From assembly GCF_003334855.1 (NCBI RefSeq), contig NZ_QOWE01000019.1, positions 1 to 64,000 on the forward strand: a stretch of DNA of 64,000 bases, written 5' to 3'. The position numbers were made by a program, and so were the translations under genes. A model generated the notes under the pieces. It saw nothing but the letters and a program-made list of their open reading frames with translations, did not search any database and was not told the origin of the DNA. Below are positions 8,468 through 16,191 of this stretch, in pieces. Source of the DNA: Larkinella punicea (GTDB lineage: Bacteria; Bacteroidota; Bacteroidia; Cytophagales; Spirosomataceae). Position 1 is the first letter of the stretch; every line of letters starts with the position of its first letter.

Positions 8468-8926
8468 ATGAAACTATTTTGGATTAAACGCGTAGTCGGC
8501 GGCCTGTTACTCGCTGTCATTTTTGTAACGGCGGCCGGTTGGGCCGTATCAGGTCTCTGGAACTGGCTGGTGCCGGTGCTGTTTGCCGGCCCGACGATCA
8601 CCTTCGTTCAGGCGTTGGGCCTGCTCCTGCTGAGCCGGATTCTGGTCGGTTTTCGCGGGGGCTGGGGTGGCCGACGGTGGGGCGGTGGCGGCTGGGGCGG
8701 AGGTCCCTACGGCCACCCGAGACACGCTTACTGGCGCGAGAAAATGTCGAACCGCTGGCAGAACATGACGCCCGAAGAACGTCAGCAGTTCAAGCAGCAA
8801 ATGAAGGAACAATGGAAAGGCGGCTGTGGCCCGCGCGGATTCGGCCGCGGACGACAGCACTGGGGGCCGGAACCGCAGGAAACGGAACCCGGCCATCCGG
8901 CGGAGCCTACGGCGACGAAGAGTTGA
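8468..8926 (+). CDS. Membrane protein, LWNWLVP paralogue with CpxP/Spy-like tail
   Basis: 152 residues: membrane segment at about 9-30, the shared GLWNWLVPVLFAGPTITF core, a second hydrophobic stretch (LGLLLLSRILVG), a Gly/Trp/Arg-rich linker, then a charged helix with NMTPEERQQFKQQMKEQW. That helix resembles the LTPEQR-type motif of CpxP/Spy/ZraP envelope-stress proteins, though this similarity is short. It is third in the sigma operon. Role in sensing or buffering an envelope or metal signal is inference from layout. The C-terminus is Pro/Glu/Thr-rich and probably disordered. Confidence 0.7.
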   Translation: MKLFWIKRVVGGLLLAVIFVTAAGWAVSGLWNWLVPVLFAGPTITFVQALGLLLLSRILVGFRGGWGGRRWGGGGWGGGPYGHPRHAYWREKMSNRWQNMTPEERQQFKQQMKEQWKGGCGPRGFGRGRQHWGPEPQETEPGHPAEPTATKS

Positions 8927-9007
8927 TTATTAGTGATACAGGGGAAATGAAGAACTCGTTCAGGATTTCATTTCTCTTCCAGGAATACAGAAGGATGAAT
9001 ATCAAAT

Positions 9008-9370
9008 CAGTCCTGTACGAAGGATGCATTTCCCCCCAACCTCTTTGGCTACTGGCGCAGAACGATCTTTAGAATGGCTTTTTATGATGCTGTGGCGCGA
9101 ATGATGAGGGGCCGCGTAGCGGACGGATGTTTGTAGCCACAGTGTGTCATCGAGACAGCCCGCGTGCCTTTGGGTACGCAACAGGAAGGGGCAGGCAATT
9201 GCGTACCCAAAGGCACGCGGCAGGAACCGGGTAGTCTTTTCGCTACAAACATTCGTCCGCTACGCGGCCCCCTCATTGGCGTTAGCATCGACAAGGGTTT
9301 GCAAAAATCGTAACCAAAAAAAGAAGAAAAAGCGGTCTGCCAATCGTTTTAAATCCTTCGTACAGGACTG
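9008..9370. repeat. Composite nested palindromic element, copy 1
   Basis: Three concentric inverted repeats. Outer: CAGTCCTGTACGAAGGAT (9008-9025) with its exact reverse complement at 9353-9370. Middle: 9104-9137 with 9242-9276, built on GGCCGCGTAGCGGAC and TTTGTAGC, one bulge and one mismatch. Inner: 22 perfect pairs, 9160-9181 with 9199-9220 (GCGTGCCTTTGGGTACGCAA core), 17-base loop. No convincing ORF lies inside. It fills much of the 564-bp gap between the sigma operon (+) and the dehydrogenase gene (-), which converge here. Related copies are at 12579-12861 and 62257-62643. Confidence 0.9.
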
Positions 9371-9382
9371 GTATCAAATGAA

Positions 9383-9449
9383 AAATGATAAATGTTAAAT
9401 GTAAAAGTACTGGATTGGAAGCCACTTTTACATTTAACATTTATCATTT
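9383..9449. repeat. AT-rich palindrome (AAATGTAAAAGT family)
   Basis: 26-base perfect arms, 9383-9408 with 9424-9449, 15-base loop. The arm sequence (AAATGATAAATGTTAAATG then TAAAAGT) is shared in variant form with 27950-28004, 46821-46920 and 62187-62240. It lies directly beside composite copy 1 and 42 bases beyond the stop of the minus-strand gene at 9491. Confidence 0.9.
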
Positions 9450-9490
9450 GATATTCGTTTTATGCAATCCTAAAGAGTTCGAAATCGTTT

Positions 9491-10483
9491 CTATACCGAA
9501 TCCTCCTTCTCTTTTAATTTTTGCTTCACATAATCAGCCGGATATTGCAAGGCGATTTCGCGAATTTTGTAACTGAATTCCGTAAACGTTTCCTCCCAAA
9601 GCCGGGCTTCTTCCGGCGTATAGTCATAAAAACCGTGTGCATTGGCAACGCCCCGCCCCCCGCTTTTTACGATGTCGTCGATCAGCTTAGGCACTTCCGT
9701 ACTGTTGTTGAGGGTGGGCAACAGGTCTTTCATGACGGTATGGTAGGCCGGAACACCGGTCAAATCCATCCAGCGGAAAACCCCCACCAGCGTCATGAAA
9801 TAGCCTGCATTGTTGCGGCAGGAACGGTCCACATCCTCCACCGTCGCGTAACCGTTTTCAACCAGGCTGATGGCTTCCCGGTACATGGCATACATCAGGC
9901 GATTGGTGATAAAACCGGCAATATCCTTTCGGACCAGGATCGGTTCCTTGCCCCAAAAGTGGGCCAGTTCATAGAGGTATTCGCCCTGGGAAACTGCACT
10001 GTCGTCACCGCAAATGATTTCCAGAAACCGGGTCGTGTGCGCCGGTTCGGCCCAATGCAATCCAAAAAACCGCTCCGGGTGCTGGGTTAGTTTCTGAAGC
10101 ACACTGATTGGAATGGCCGAGGTGTTGCTGGCCAGCAGCGCATCGGCATCAATGACTCCTTCCACTTTCTGGTACACCGATTCCTTAATCCCCCGGTCTT
10201 CGATGGTGCATTCAATGACCAGCCGGGCGGGCCGGAGTTCTTCGTAATCCTCCGTCAGGATCAGGTTTTCCAGATACGATTCCGGTTGATTCGTAATCAG
10301 TCCCTTTTGATACGACCGTTCGAGGTGCTCTTTGATCCGGGGCAGGGCGGTGACCATGTCAACGGGAATCGGCGCAACTGCAACGACGGGATGACCCGCA
10401 ATCAGTAAACAGGTGGTAATGCTGCATCCCATCAGCCCAAGGCCAACGATGCCGACCGGGATTTCTTGCGGAATTGGGGTCAT
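9491..10483 (-). CDS. 3-hydroxyacyl-CoA dehydrogenase family protein
   Basis: 330 residues with the N-terminal NAD-binding motif VGIVGLGLMGCSI, the family segments VIECTIEDRGIKESVYQKVE and LLASNTSAIPISVLQ (catalytic Ser/Asn region), FFGLHWAEPAHTT (catalytic His), and a C-terminal helical domain with DIAGFITNRLMYAMYREAIS and GGRGVANAHGFYDYTPEE. It oxidises a 3-hydroxyacyl-CoA or a related hydroxy acid with NAD. It has no thiolase or enoyl-CoA hydratase beside it, and the Gfo/Idh gene lies 149 bases upstream on the same strand, so the physiological substrate could be a sugar-derived hydroxy acid. Family confident, substrate not. Confidence 0.85.
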   Translation of the reverse strand: MTPIPQEIPVGIVGLGLMGCSITTCLLIAGHPVVAVAPIPVDMVTALPRIKEHLERSYQKGLITNQPESYLENLILTEDYEELRPARLVIECTIEDRGIKESVYQKVEGVIDADALLASNTSAIPISVLQKLTQHPERFFGLHWAEPAHTTRFLEIICGDDSAVSQGEYLYELAHFWGKEPILVRKDIAGFITNRLMYAMYREAISLVENGYATVEDVDRSCRNNAGYFMTLVGVFRWMDLTGVPAYHTVMKDLLPTLNNSTEVPKLIDDIVKSGGRGVANAHGFYDYTPEEARLWEETFTEFSYKIREIALQYPADYVKQKLKEKEDSV

Positions 10484-10632
10484 TAGCTAAAATCTAGTGG
10501 TTCAACCGGATGCCGGAACGCAAAAGCGCGGCACAAACGGCCTAAAGGTATTCCGGTTTCGGTCAACTGACTACTTTTTTCCTTCTTAATTCTGGTACGA
10601 AATTTCAACCACCTCAACAGGAAACCGGGCTT

Positions 10633-11715
10633 TTACAAAATAACAACCTGGCCGGTTCGCACGGATTCATCGCAGGCAAAGGCAATGCGAAGGCTGTTGA
10701 CGGCATCCTGCATGTGATCGGTCAGGTCGATATCTTCCCGGATGGTTTTCAGAAAATACCGCTGCTCCCGGTTACAAAGCTCCTGATGATCAGGTTCGTC
10801 CTCCAGATTAATCCACTCATCCGGTTTCGCAAACCGCTCACTGGCGTCCAAGTCTGCATGGTGAAACCGGATGGATTCAGTTTTGGTATGGGCTTCGATG
10901 GACGACGATTTACCTGCGCCCCCGGCTTCTTTGGCCACGATGGAAACACTGCCCTTCGGCCCGAAAACATCTTTGACGAAAAACGCCGTTTCGCTGATCA
11001 TGGGTCCCCACCCGGCTTCGTACCAGCCCACCGACCCGTCTGCAAACCGGATCTGGAGTTGGCCGTAATTGTAATTATCCGCCGGTATTTCGTCCGTCAG
11101 CCGGGCACCGATGGCGTAGACCTGAACGGGTTTGGAACGCGTCATCTGGCACATCACATCGATGTAATGCACCCCGCAGTCCACAATCGGGCTCAGGCTT
11201 TTCATCAGGTTGCGGTGCAGGGTCCACATGCTGGTTTCGCTTTGCTGGTTCAGGTTCATCCGCATCACCAGCGGTTTTCCCAGTTCATGCGACAGGGCGA
11301 CGAATTTCTCCCACGACGGATGATGGCGTAAAATGTAGCCGACCACCAGTTTCTTGCCCGCTTTCACGGCAGCTTCCACCACCCGCTCGGCCCCGGCCAC
11401 CGAGTCGGCCACCGGTTTTTCGATAAAAACGTGGCACCCGGCCTCAAACGACTTGACGGCAAATGCCTCGTGCGTGTCCGGGTAGGTCGAGATACACACC
11501 GCATCCGGTTTGGTCTGCTCCAAGCCTTCTTCAAAATCACTGAAAAGGGCAAAACCGCCCCCCAGTTTTTCATTCAGGATTTCCTTGCTTTTTCCGGTGG
11601 AGACAATGCCACAGATTTCGAAGCCCTCCAGCAGGTGATAGGCTTGGGCGTGGGATGACCCCATGTTACCGCATCCCACCACAAGGACACGCAAAGGGGT
11701 TGACTGATCAGACAT
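10633..11715 (-). CDS. Gfo/Idh/MocA family oxidoreductase
   Basis: The ATG at 11715 gives 360 residues starting just before the Rossmann motif VLVVGCGNMGSSHA. Typical signatures follow: STYPDTHEAFAVKSFEAG, the catalytic-region lysine in VFIEKPVADSV, and a C-terminal alpha/beta domain with GVHYIDVMCQMT. There is no export signal, so it is cytoplasmic. Members act on sugar hydroxyls and keto sugars with NAD(P), and some handle 3-keto-glycosides. It lies 28 bases downstream of the DUF1080 gene on the same strand, which favours one operon on keto-glycoside metabolism (inference). Confidence 0.88.
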   Translation of the reverse strand: MSDQSTPLRVLVVGCGNMGSSHAQAYHLLEGFEICGIVSTGKSKEILNEKLGGGFALFSDFEEGLEQTKPDAVCISTYPDTHEAFAVKSFEAGCHVFIEKPVADSVAGAERVVEAAVKAGKKLVVGYILRHHPSWEKFVALSHELGKPLVMRMNLNQQSETSMWTLHRNLMKSLSPIVDCGVHYIDVMCQMTRSKPVQVYAIGARLTDEIPADNYNYGQLQIRFADGSVGWYEAGWGPMISETAFFVKDVFGPKGSVSIVAKEAGGAGKSSSIEAHTKTESIRFHHADLDASERFAKPDEWINLEDEPDHQELCNREQRYFLKTIREDIDLTDHMQDAVNSLRIAFACDESVRTGQVVIL

Positions 11716-11743
11716 GACGGTTTCGGTTAATCGGTTTTCGGTG

Positions 11744-12547
11744 TTATTTCCTTCGTAAAGGAGCAAGTTCTACTTTTCTAACGAATAGCTCGGCACCCTC
11801 GGATTGAATCTGGATGCGACCTTTCGCGGGTTTCACCTGGGTAGCCTGGTTGACCAGCGTCCCATTCAGGTAAATGGAAACCGTGTCGCCCTCGGCCACG
11901 CAAACCATCGTATTCCACGCGCCCAGCGGTTTTTCAATATCTTTGGCACCCCGAAACCCCTTGACATCCTTCCAGGCCGGGTCCCGGTCGAACCAGTCGA
12001 TCCGGCCGCTGTGGATGGTCAGGGGCGTACCCGATGGGGAATACACATTTCCCCGGCCTTCCTGTTTGGGCGCTACGGTGGCCGTCAAGGCGTAGTTCTC
12101 ACTGCCATCGCCCACCACCAGAAAATCACCCGACCCGCCCTCGATGAGCTGGCATTCGATGGAACGCATCCAGATACCGCGATACCCACCATCCGGCCCG
12201 GTGGAATGCAACAGGATGCCATTATCCCGCGCGCGGTCTTCCCGGGGTGCATAGGTTCTGTCTCCCCATTTGAATTCCACCGTCAGCGTATAATTCTCGT
12301 ACTCTTCGTTGGTAATGATGCTGCCATATTCTTCGCCCGAGACGTGAATCAGCCCGTCGTGTACCGTAAAGACCTTTTTAACATCATTCTCCCGTCCCCG
12401 TTTTTCAATAAAGACGTACCACCCCTTCAGGTTTTTTCCGTTGAATAGTTTGACGGTTTTCGACCGCGCCGATTGAGCCGCTGCGTCGCCCGTGGCAACC
12501 AACAGGGCGATGATCACCACCAGAACGGAAAAATTCAAGCCCCTCAT
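11744..12547 (-). CDS. DUF1080 (3-keto-disaccharide hydrolase-like) secreted protein
   Basis: The ATG at 12547 gives 267 residues; a TTG two codons earlier is an alternative. A signal peptide (LVVIIALLVATGDAAAQ) precedes a concanavalin-like DUF1080 domain: KLFNGKNLKGWYVFIEK at the start, then YENYTLTVEFKWG, DNGILLHSTGPDGGYRGIWM, and SIECQLIEGGSGDF, with a final LFVRKVELAPLRR strand. Family members have been linked to cleavage of 3-keto-glycosides, which fits the adjacent Gfo/Idh gene and the GMC dehydrogenase 5 kb away. It is predicted periplasmic. A 283-bp palindromic element lies just upstream. Confidence 0.85.
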   Translation of the reverse strand: MRGLNFSVLVVIIALLVATGDAAAQSARSKTVKLFNGKNLKGWYVFIEKRGRENDVKKVFTVHDGLIHVSGEEYGSIITNEEYENYTLTVEFKWGDRTYAPREDRARDNGILLHSTGPDGGYRGIWMRSIECQLIEGGSGDFLVVGDGSENYALTATVAPKQEGRGNVYSPSGTPLTIHSGRIDWFDRDPAWKDVKGFRGAKDIEKPLGAWNTMVCVAEGDTVSIYLNGTLVNQATQVKPAKGRIQIQSEGAELFVRKVELAPLRRK

Positions 12548-12578
12548 TTTCAAGGTGTTTTTTGTTTTAGAATATATA

Positions 12579-12861
12579 CTTTTTGCCCCTCTTCCCTGAT
12601 TGATTAAAATTTAACGCGAACTATGATATGTATTGATTATGAGCTAATTAAGTGCCATAGGCACGACATGTTTGTAGCCAATCGGGTACCCGGTTCCTCC
12701 GGCGTGCCCTTGGGTACGCAATCTGCTGCACTTGTTGCGTACCCAAGGGCACGCCGGAGGAACCGGGTGATCCGATTGGCTACAAACATCAGTCCGCTAC
12801 GCGGCCAATAATCTCATAGTTCGCATTAAATTTTAATCAACCAGGGGAACGGGGCAAAAAG
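12579..12861. repeat. Composite nested palindromic element, copy 2
   Basis: Outer arms of about 48 bases (12579-12626 with 12814-12861) pair almost fully and contain TTGATTAAAATTTAA and GCGAACTATGA; this shell differs in sequence from copies 1 and 3. The inner hairpin pairs 12669-12721 with 12735-12788 nearly perfectly over about 53 bases with a 13-base loop. Only the right side keeps the GTCCGCTACGCGGCC block (from about 12792). It fills most of the 350-bp gap between two minus-strand genes, upstream of DUF1080 and downstream of the HEAT/cytochrome gene. Confidence 0.9.
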
Positions 12862-12897
12862 CATCATTCTCACTTTTATCAGGAATAGATTCCGGTT

Positions 12898-15800
12898 TTA
12901 TTTTTTCTGACTGGCCTGAATCATCCGGTCCAGTCGGTAGGGCAGCGCGTTGAGAAAAGCGATCAGATGGGCCATCTCGGTCGGATTCAGTTGCTGGTCC
13001 AGGCCCGGCGGCATCATCGACAACGTCTGCGGTTCAATAGCGGTGATTTCCGAACGGGCAATTCGTAAACCGGGGGCAGGCCCCAGTTCAATCACGACCG
13101 ACTCCGGAAGCTGTTCCTTGAGAATGCCTGTATACGACGTATTTTTCGTGACCACCCGGAACGTTTCATACTCGCGGGCAAAACTGGCGCTCGGGTACAC
13201 GATGGCTTCCAGAATGTCGTGCTGGGAACGGATCTCGCCGATGTTGGTCAGGTCGGGGCCAAAACGCCCGCCTTCGGCTCCCACGGCATGGCAGGTAGAA
13301 CACGATGCCTTGCCGTAAAACAGTTTCCGGCCTTCGCCCACATCGCCCCCTTGCAACCGGGCTTCCAGGTTTTGCAGGTGAGCCAACCGCTCCGCATGTA
13401 AGGACTTTAGCTTGACCAGCAGCGGGGCGGCCTGGGTTTGCACCGAAGCAGGAAACGGCTTCAACAGGTTTTGAAAATCCTGCTCCGGCACATTGTCCAG
13501 CCGCCCCGAAACCGCTTGCAGGGCGGTGATCAGTTCCTGGCCGACCCGCTCATCCCGGTTTCCTTCAAAGGCACTCAACAGGGGCGGCAGCAGGAAGGCG
13601 TCCGTCTTCCCGATTTGGGTGCGGGCGATCACCAGAAGCTGGTCATTGGTCAGTTCGGCGTGGTTCAGGAGCCGAACCGCCTGCTGGCGCACCGGCGAAT
13701 CGAACGATGGGCCGAGGTAGGTCAGCAAGCGCTGAAACTCAGTATCCGACAGCGCGGGCGACGACATGATCCGCGCGCTCAGGGCTTTCAGCCGGAAACC
13801 AACGGGCGTCTTTTCGGCCTGAACGATCCGGTCCAGGTGCGGATTCAGCACCTTGATCCGCCGGGATTCTATCAATCCCAACACCTGGGAAAGCACCTGC
13901 TCATCATTGCTCCGGAGTTGATTTCCCAACTCTTCCACCCACGCGTCCGGCAGCTTCTTCAACGTACATTTCGCCATGACATCCAGCAGCAACCCTTTAC
14001 GGGCGGAGGTCGTGGCCGCACTTGCCAGTTGCGCGGCTAGAAAGTTCTGCAAAGCGGGTTCCTTGCTAAAGGTCAGCATCAGCTCCCGCACCGAACCGGC
14101 GTCGGCATCCGAAAGCGTCCCGTCCTTCATTTTTTTTTCCAGAAAACCGATGACGATGTCCGACCATTCCGGGTGATGAGACGCCACCCAGATACCGGTT
14201 TTCTGGAAATCCGTCTCCCGGGCGGCCAGGGCTGCGGCCAGATGCGTTTTTTGAAGCGGGGCACCATCCATCTGATCCAAGGCAATCAGGGCAGCAATGC
14301 GGATTTTCGAAGACGGATTTTCCAGCGCCCTGACGAGAAGTTCCGTATTCCTGAGCGTAATGAGCGAATGGACGATGGCATGTCCGACAAACCGGTCGGT
14401 GTTGCTCGCGGCTGCGTTCAGCAAGGCCGGGACGGCTTTCTGATCGCCAATCTGACCCAATGCCGTGGCCGCCTGGCGACGAACCGGCAGCGCATCCTTC
14501 TGCATCAAGGCGATGAGCTTGTCCACAGCCATCCTGTCTTTGTGCAATCCCAACGCCCGAACGGCTGCCGTACGAACGACACTACTCCGATCCGTCAGTG
14601 CTTTATGAACGCCATTCCAGGCCGCAGGCGTATTGATCCGGGACAAGGCAAAAACCGCCGATGCCCGCAACTCCTTGTCTTTTAAGGCAGGCAAAACCGT
14701 GAGAAGTGGGTTGACGGCTGCATTTCCGCGTTGGATCAGTTGCTCCATCGCGTTGTCGCGGACGGCGGGTCGGGCGTCGGCAAGGTATTTCAGTAGGGTT
14801 TGGGGCGTCTGTTTGGCCAGTGCGAGTTTTTTGCCCCACGCATCGCCCGGCTTGGGCGCACCGGTTTTGCGGATGCGGTAAATACCGCCCTGAACATCCG
14901 GTTTAGCAACGCGCGACAGCGGACACCCTTCGATGAACCAGCCGCCCGTAACCACCATCAGCATACTGCCGTCGGCATCCTGAAGCACATCTGTCGGGTG
15001 CGAATCCGCGCTGAACGACTTCAAAAAGACTTCATCCACCGTTTTGAACGTGGCACCGTCGGGCGAAAGAATATGCCGCATAATTCGTCCGGTATTGAAT
15101 TCGGCATTGAACAAGTTGTTCTGATAAGCCGCCCCAAAGCCGACACCCCGGTAGCGCATGATGCCGGAGGGGGCCACGCGGGGCATTTTGGTCATCGTCG
15201 GCATCAGGTCGCCGGTCAGTTTCAGGCCATCTTGGGCAATAACGGGGTTCGGCTTGGGGTACGTGCCGCCTTCTACCCAGTGCATGAGGGCGTCGCGCTG
15301 CCCATCCTGCGGATCGACAAAATAGGTCATGGTGCCGATGGTTTCGCCCGACGGCATAAAGGCAATTTCAATCGAATTATCAAAACCGCCCCCCGCCATC
15401 GACTCCAGGCCGGTTCCGTCGGGGCGGCAGCGCCAGATTCGGGCACTTTTTCCTTTCAGGAGCTTGCCCTCTTTGGTGGTAATTGAAAATCCCCGGCGGG
15501 CGTCGGTCAGGTAGAGCCAGCCATCCGGGCCGAAAAAAGGGCCACCCAGGGTGGCTCCGTTGGCGTGCAGCGTCCAGCCCGTCAGGATCACGTCTTTTTT
15601 GTCCGAAACGCCATCGTCGTTCGTATCCGTGTACTTCACCAGATTGGGCGATTCGGCCACATACAGGCTACCCTCATAAAATACCCCGCCTTTGGGAAAT
15701 GGAATGTTTTTGGCAAAAATCCGGCTTTTTTCAAACTGGCCGTCCGCATCGGCATCTTCCAGTAAACGAATGTGATACGACGGTTCGGCCAGCATTTTTT

Positions 15801-16056
15801 CGGTCCCCATGGTATTGGGGCCGGTTGACTCAAAGACAAAAAGACGGCCGGCGCCATCGAAGCTGGCGAACATGGGGTAGGAAAGTAAATCCGGCGCCAC
15901 AGCCCGTTCGATGGTAAAACCGTCCGGCACCTGAAAGGCCGGCGTTTCGTTGGGTTTTTGACCCGTTGATCCAATCAGGAACAGGCCCGCCAGAAAAAAG
16001 CCCCCGGTCTGGCTCACTCGACGGCCCCACCGGTATGTGCTGGTACGAAGAGACAT
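12898..16056 (-). CDS. Large beta-propeller/HEAT-repeat/cytochrome c protein (membrane-bound dehydrogenase-like)
   Basis: The ATG at 16056 gives 1052 residues and puts a hydrophobic leader (GGFFLAGLFLIGSTGQ) near the N-terminus. Order: beta-propeller-type domain (about 40-400; VPDGFTIERA, FASFDGAGRLFVFES, SADSHPTDVLQDADGSMLMV); HEAT-like helical repeats (about 420-700; RAAAVRALG and RRQAATALGQIGD types); then a cytochrome c domain with CSTCH at 919-923, GPDLTNIG, and a likely axial Met in MMPPGLDQQL. The architecture is common in Planctomycetes and Bacteroidota and usually called a membrane-bound dehydrogenase. It probably shuttles electrons in the periplasm and is a candidate partner for the GMC dehydrogenase (inference). 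Confidence 0.85.
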   Translation of the reverse strand: MSLRTSTYRWGRRVSQTGGFFLAGLFLIGSTGQKPNETPAFQVPDGFTIERAVAPDLLSYPMFASFDGAGRLFVFESTGPNTMGTEKMLAEPSYHIRLLEDADADGQFEKSRIFAKNIPFPKGGVFYEGSLYVAESPNLVKYTDTNDDGVSDKKDVILTGWTLHANGATLGGPFFGPDGWLYLTDARRGFSITTKEGKLLKGKSARIWRCRPDGTGLESMAGGGFDNSIEIAFMPSGETIGTMTYFVDPQDGQRDALMHWVEGGTYPKPNPVIAQDGLKLTGDLMPTMTKMPRVAPSGIMRYRGVGFGAAYQNNLFNAEFNTGRIMRHILSPDGATFKTVDEVFLKSFSADSHPTDVLQDADGSMLMVVTGGWFIEGCPLSRVAKPDVQGGIYRIRKTGAPKPGDAWGKKLALAKQTPQTLLKYLADARPAVRDNAMEQLIQRGNAAVNPLLTVLPALKDKELRASAVFALSRINTPAAWNGVHKALTDRSSVVRTAAVRALGLHKDRMAVDKLIALMQKDALPVRRQAATALGQIGDQKAVPALLNAAASNTDRFVGHAIVHSLITLRNTELLVRALENPSSKIRIAALIALDQMDGAPLQKTHLAAALAARETDFQKTGIWVASHHPEWSDIVIGFLEKKMKDGTLSDADAGSVRELMLTFSKEPALQNFLAAQLASAATTSARKGLLLDVMAKCTLKKLPDAWVEELGNQLRSNDEQVLSQVLGLIESRRIKVLNPHLDRIVQAEKTPVGFRLKALSARIMSSPALSDTEFQRLLTYLGPSFDSPVRQQAVRLLNHAELTNDQLLVIARTQIGKTDAFLLPPLLSAFEGNRDERVGQELITALQAVSGRLDNVPEQDFQNLLKPFPASVQTQAAPLLVKLKSLHAERLAHLQNLEARLQGGDVGEGRKLFYGKASCSTCHAVGAEGGRFGPDLTNIGEIRSQHDILEAIVYPSASFAREYETFRVVTKNTSYTGILKEQLPESVVIELGPAPGLRIARSEITAIEPQTLSMMPPGLDQQLNPTEMAHLIAFLNALPYRLDRMIQASQKK

Positions 16057-16191
16057 AGGTATAGCAAAGAAGACTTTTACACACAACAATCTTATTGCAT
16101 TTCCTGCGTAGACGCAAGCGAGGCCACCCAATCCCGAAATAAAGTATTATTAATCAGCAAAAATGTAGAATCGGCTCCTCCCGGCGGCAGG

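Noticed and set aside
9144-9398. Small ORFs inside palindromic elements (also at 12623-12811 and 62329-62532)
   Set aside because: They simply translate the repeat arms and show no conserved residues between copies.
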